64,000 nt of DNA, taken from assembly GCF_016283395.1 (NCBI RefSeq), contig NZ_JAEEMU010000048.1:1-64000 (forward strand), given 5' to 3'. Position numbers and translations under genes: made by a program. This document shows, piece after piece, positions 61,518 through 64,000 of this stretch. Under the pieces are notes generated by a model. The model was not told where the DNA came from and did not search any database. It saw nothing but the letters and a program-made list of their open reading frames with translations. Within the stretch, counting starts at the first letter, position 1. Every line of letters begins with the position of its first letter. Source of the stretch: Ruminococcus sp. Its GTDB lineage: Bacteria > Bacillota_A > Clostridia > Oscillospirales > Ruminococcaceae.

Positions 61518-63107
61518 TCAGTCAAGCTTTGTAAATCGCCTGGCATCTCCTGCTTTGCCAATGAACATTGACTTCGGACGTGCCCATACTTCGCCGTCCT
61601 TGAGCGACTTGTATATAACGAGCTCTTCCATAGTCTCGGTATGACGAGCTACAGCAAGGAGCTCATACTCATTGCCCTTGAAGTGGCGGTATTTTGCACC
61701 GATCTCGATCTCTGTATCTTTGTCTACAGGAGCTTCTTCATGCTTTGGCTCGTTATTAACGATATCATCTGCAACGATTATCATTGAAGAATACGGAGCC
61801 ATACGCACATGAGCGTTGGAGTTTTCAACGCTTATAGGAGAAGCTGTAAAGACATCAACCAGTCCCGAAAGATGAGTCTGGAAATTGAGGTCGTACTCGC
61901 GGTCTGCGAGATTAAGAGCGATGTATACTGTCTGATCTCCCAGCACCTTTTTGAAGAGGAGCTGCTGATTTGTTATGACAATACGCTCGTAGCTTCCGTT
62001 TCTTACAGCAGGGTAAGCGCGGTAGATACGTCCAAGCTTGACGATGTGTTTGTAAAGCGAAACGTTGCCGTGCTCTGCCATATCATTCAGGTGGAGACAC
62101 GGGCGGAGATTATCGTCGGAATTGTTTTCTTTTCTGCCTTCTATGCCGTATTCACTTCCGTAGTAAATAGACGGAATACCGGGCATTGTGTACATAAGAG
62201 TGTATACCAGCGGCAGATGAGCGTTATTGCTGAGAGTGCTTGCGAGACGGTTTACATCGTGATTATCGACGAAGTTGTAAAGGTCGATATTGCGGTAGAT
62301 ACCGCCGTTAGCACCTGACTGCCTGTTGATAGAATAGTCTATCTCAAAGTAGTTTTTATCATTATGTGATGACCAGAGTCCCTTGTAGCACTCATAGTTT
62401 GTAACAGAGTCCAGCATCTCAGGGTTAGCCCAGCGGTTGTAGTCGCCGTGGATTATTTCGCCCATGAGCCAGAAATCTGGTTTTTTGCTCTTGCAGAAGC
62501 TTCTTACCCTCTTGATGAACTCAAAGTCAAGGCAATCGGCTGCATCAAAACGGATACCGTCAATGCCGAAGGACTCTATCCAGTAATCAATAGCGTCGAT
62601 TATGTGGTCGCATACGCCCGGATTGCGGAGATTGAGCTTTACAAGATTGTAATGACCGTTCCAGCCCTCATACCAGAACGGGTCGCCGCATGGGCTCGGA
62701 CCGCCGAAATTAAGGTTCTGGAACCAGTCACAGTACTGTGAAGCCTGTCCTTTTTCCTGTATGTCAACGAACTGAGGGAACTTTCTGCCTACATGATTGA
62801 AAACGCCGTCAAGGATAACTCTTATGCCGTTTTCGTGAAGTCTGTCGCATATAAAGCGGAAGGAATTATTATCGCCAAGACGTTTGTCTATCTTCTTGTA
62901 ATCAATAGTGTCATAGCCATGCTCAACGGACTCAAAAACAGGTCCGAAGTAAACTGCGTCAACGTTCATCTCCTTTAAATGGGGTATCCATTCCAGCACC
63001 TTGTCAAGACGATAGATAACATCTTCGCTGCCGTCGTTAAACTTAGGTGCGCCACAAAATCCGAGAGGATATATGTGGTAGATTATGGCGTTATCATACC
63101 AGTTCAT
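61518..63107 (-). CDS. cytosolic GH13 alpha-glucan enzyme with C-terminal DUF1653
   Basis: 529 residues from the ATG at 63107, which has AAGGAG upstream. No signal peptide. The GH13 barrel motifs are in order: VILDGVFNHVG, GIRFDAAD with the nucleophile Asp, LMGEIIHG with the acid Glu, and FVDNHDVNR. A cyclomaltodextrinase/neopullulanase-like layout is likely (WFQNLNFGG...YEGWNGHYNLVKLN). After the barrel and a small beta domain (about 380-455) the last ~60 residues form a DUF1653 module (YRHFKGNEYELLAVARHTE, VWARPKSMFIG), which is normally a separate small protein. The enzyme should hydrolyse or transfer short maltooligosaccharides or glycogen inside the cell. It is second in an operon with the HD gene. 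Confidence 0.92.
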   Translation of the reverse strand: MNWYDNAIIYHIYPLGFCGAPKFNDGSEDVIYRLDKVLEWIPHLKEMNVDAVYFGPVFESVEHGYDTIDYKKIDKRLGDNNSFRFICDRLHENGIRVILDGVFNHVGRKFPQFVDIQEKGQASQYCDWFQNLNFGGPSPCGDPFWYEGWNGHYNLVKLNLRNPGVCDHIIDAIDYWIESFGIDGIRFDAADCLDFEFIKRVRSFCKSKKPDFWLMGEIIHGDYNRWANPEMLDSVTNYECYKGLWSSHNDKNYFEIDYSINRQSGANGGIYRNIDLYNFVDNHDVNRLASTLSNNAHLPLVYTLMYTMPGIPSIYYGSEYGIEGRKENNSDDNLRPCLHLNDMAEHGNVSLYKHIVKLGRIYRAYPAVRNGSYERIVITNQQLLFKKVLGDQTVYIALNLADREYDLNFQTHLSGLVDVFTASPISVENSNAHVRMAPYSSMIIVADDIVNNEPKHEEAPVDKDTEIEIGAKYRHFKGNEYELLAVARHTETMEELVIYKSLKDGEVWARPKSMFIGKAGDARRFTKLD

Positions 63108-63128
63108 AATCAAAACTCCTTACATTTA

Positions 63129-63728
63129 TTAATTTGAGCCTTCCATGTAGTAGGATGCTTCCATATCGGCAACGTTCAGTGCCAGAGCGAGTGGGTACAT
63201 TTCAAGTGCCCTGCCGATAGTACCTCTTTCTTCGGTACCTCCGTATGAAAAGCCCATGTGATATCGTATTGCAAAAGCCTCCTCACGGGTCAGGCGGTTT
63301 TCACCGTAAAAAAATCCCGAGAGTATGTATACCGATTTTTCACCATGACCGTATGGAAGAGTGTCATTTATAGCGTAAAACGGTACTTTTTCCCATTGAC
63401 CTGTTTCGTCGTTCTTTTTGTTTCTCATTTCTACGGTATAGAAATTGACTTTGCAGACATCGTGGAGAAGTGCCACAAGAGCGATTGTCTCCTCAGAGTA
63501 GTCCATACCGTAAAGCTCTTTGGTGCGTGGGCGTGAAAGATAGTCCTTGAGGCAGTGGTAAACGTTGAGACTGTGTTCAACAAGACCACCCTCATGGGAA
63601 CCGTGGAAACGTGTACTGCTGGGTGCAGTAAAGAAGTCACTTTTTTCAAGGTATTCCAGAAGCTTATCAGCCCCCTCACGGTGTATATTTTCTTTATATA
63701 TCGAGATGAATTCTTCTTTTGGTGTCAT
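63129..63728 (-). CDS. HD-domain phosphohydrolase
   Basis: 199 residues with an AAGGAG site. The metal ligands of the HD superfamily are HEGGLVEHSLNVYHC (first His), ALLHDVCKVNFY (the HD pair), GHGEKS and a late NVADMEAS Asp. It resembles the HD module of YhaM-type 3'-5' exonucleases and related hydrolases, but has no OB-fold part. The precise nucleotide or phosphate substrate is unknown. A promoter lies at 63759-63787, and the GH13 gene follows 21 bp downstream. Confidence 0.88.
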   Translation of the reverse strand: MTPKEEFISIYKENIHREGADKLLEYLEKSDFFTAPSSTRFHGSHEGGLVEHSLNVYHCLKDYLSRPRTKELYGMDYSEETIALVALLHDVCKVNFYTVEMRNKKNDETGQWEKVPFYAINDTLPYGHGEKSVYILSGFFYGENRLTREEAFAIRYHMGFSYGGTEERGTIGRALEMYPLALALNVADMEASYYMEGSN

Positions 63729-63758
63729 ATACGATACTCCTTACAATACTATATAAAT

Positions 63759-63787
63759 ATTATACCACAAATTGCAATTAAATTCAA
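63759..63787 (-). promoter_or_regulatory. promoter of the HD-GH13 operon
   Basis: On the minus strand TTGAAT (63787-63782) and TATAAT (63764-63759) have a 17-base spacer. Confidence 0.75.
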
Positions 63788-63869
63788 TAGGCATATATAA
63801 TTTTTTTATTAATTATCACTATAATTGGTGCAACCGATTTATATCAGGTGAAAAAACAGCAGGAAAGAC

Positions 63870-63898
63870 TTGAAATTTTCTTTGAAATATGGCATAAT
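63870..63898 (+). promoter_or_regulatory. promoter reading out of the window
   Basis: TTGAAA at 63870-63875 and CATAAT at 63893-63898, spacer 17. Directly after it a 13-bp inverted repeat (AACATG-TCAAGC arms, 63901-63929, one mismatch, ATA loop) would form a hairpin at the transcript start. The gene it serves lies beyond the end. Confidence 0.5.
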
Positions 63899-63930
63899 TA
63901 AAACATGATCAAGCATAGCTTGACCATGTT

Positions 63931-63961
63931 AAGCCATTAGCCGTTAGCTGTTAGCCATTAG
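63931..63961. repeat. short GCCATTAGCCGTTAGC repeats, copy B
   Basis: AGCCATTAGCCGTTAGC followed by TGTTAGCCATTAG repeats the simple-sequence motif seen at 61369-61397. No gene is visible between here and the end. Confidence 0.6.
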
Positions 63962-64000
63962 AATTTGAAAAGGCAGGTATTATCCGCTTGTAAAGCGGCG

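Overview
The window looks like chromosomal DNA of a cellulosome-producing, fibre-degrading Bacillota of the genus Ruminococcus, close to R. flavefaciens or R. albus. The evidence is four secreted proteins with type I dockerins (GDxNGDGxxDMxDxVLIMQ pattern), long Thr-rich linkers, strong AGGAGG-type ribosome sites and TTGACA-17-TATAAT promoters. The genus is inferred from these features; no database was searched.

Layout. 0-6.2 kb: a partial hydrolase, then a TetR-controlled cassette (membrane-anchored hydrolase, pectinacetylesterase-like protein, MFS transporter, broken hydrolase). The cassette is flanked by two direct copies of a ~190 bp repeat, one abutting a tRNA 3'-end remnant and the other an intact tRNA-Trp. 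6.3-13.2 kb: a dockerin-bearing CotH-kinase protein, a lipid-linked-glycan flippase and an EAL (c-di-GMP phosphodiesterase) gene whose first codons are frameshifted. 13.5-40.4 kb: a large coherent surface or secretion locus. It holds a strongly expressed SipW-type (TasA/camelysin-like) secreted protein, an operon of membrane-anchored relatives ending in a 3,466-residue secreted GLUG-like protein, a truncated paralogue of that giant joined to a ParM fragment, and an eight-gene operon. That operon contains a degenerate EAL protein, another TasA-like protein, a SipW-like signal peptidase with a repetitive charged tail, a membrane-anchored McrB-like AAA+ ATPase, and a DUF2357 (McrC-like) protein fused through a charged coil to a second SipW-like signal peptidase. 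This is the most unusual part of the window. 40.4-44.5 kb: housekeeping genes, including the trans-translation pair tmRNA and SmpB. 44.8-58.0 kb: cellulosomal enzymes (GH43-CBM22-dockerin-CE1; beta-helix-CBM6-dockerin; PL11 rhamnogalacturonan lyase-dockerin) with a MATE pump, a GNAT and an anion permease between them. 58-64 kb: methyltransferase, lipoprotein, nitroreductase, GNAT, a cytosolic GH13 enzyme carrying DUF1653, and an HD-domain protein.

How the genes work together. The carbohydrate genes point to pectin and arabinoxylan side chains: PL11 lyase, pectinacetylesterase-like protein, Cthe_2159-type polygalacturonate-binding domain, GH43 and a feruloyl-esterase-like CE1. The 13-40 kb locus most likely builds a protein fibre or matrix at the cell surface. 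Two Ser/His signal peptidases would process the AWF-type leaders, the AAA+/DUF2357 pair would act at the membrane, and c-di-GMP signalling may be the input. Three copies of a 300-370 bp MITE-like element with ~40 bp terminal inverted repeats lie at gene 3' ends.

Limits. Domain names come from motif recognition by eye. Start codons were moved from the longest ORF wherever a good ribosome site favoured an internal start.
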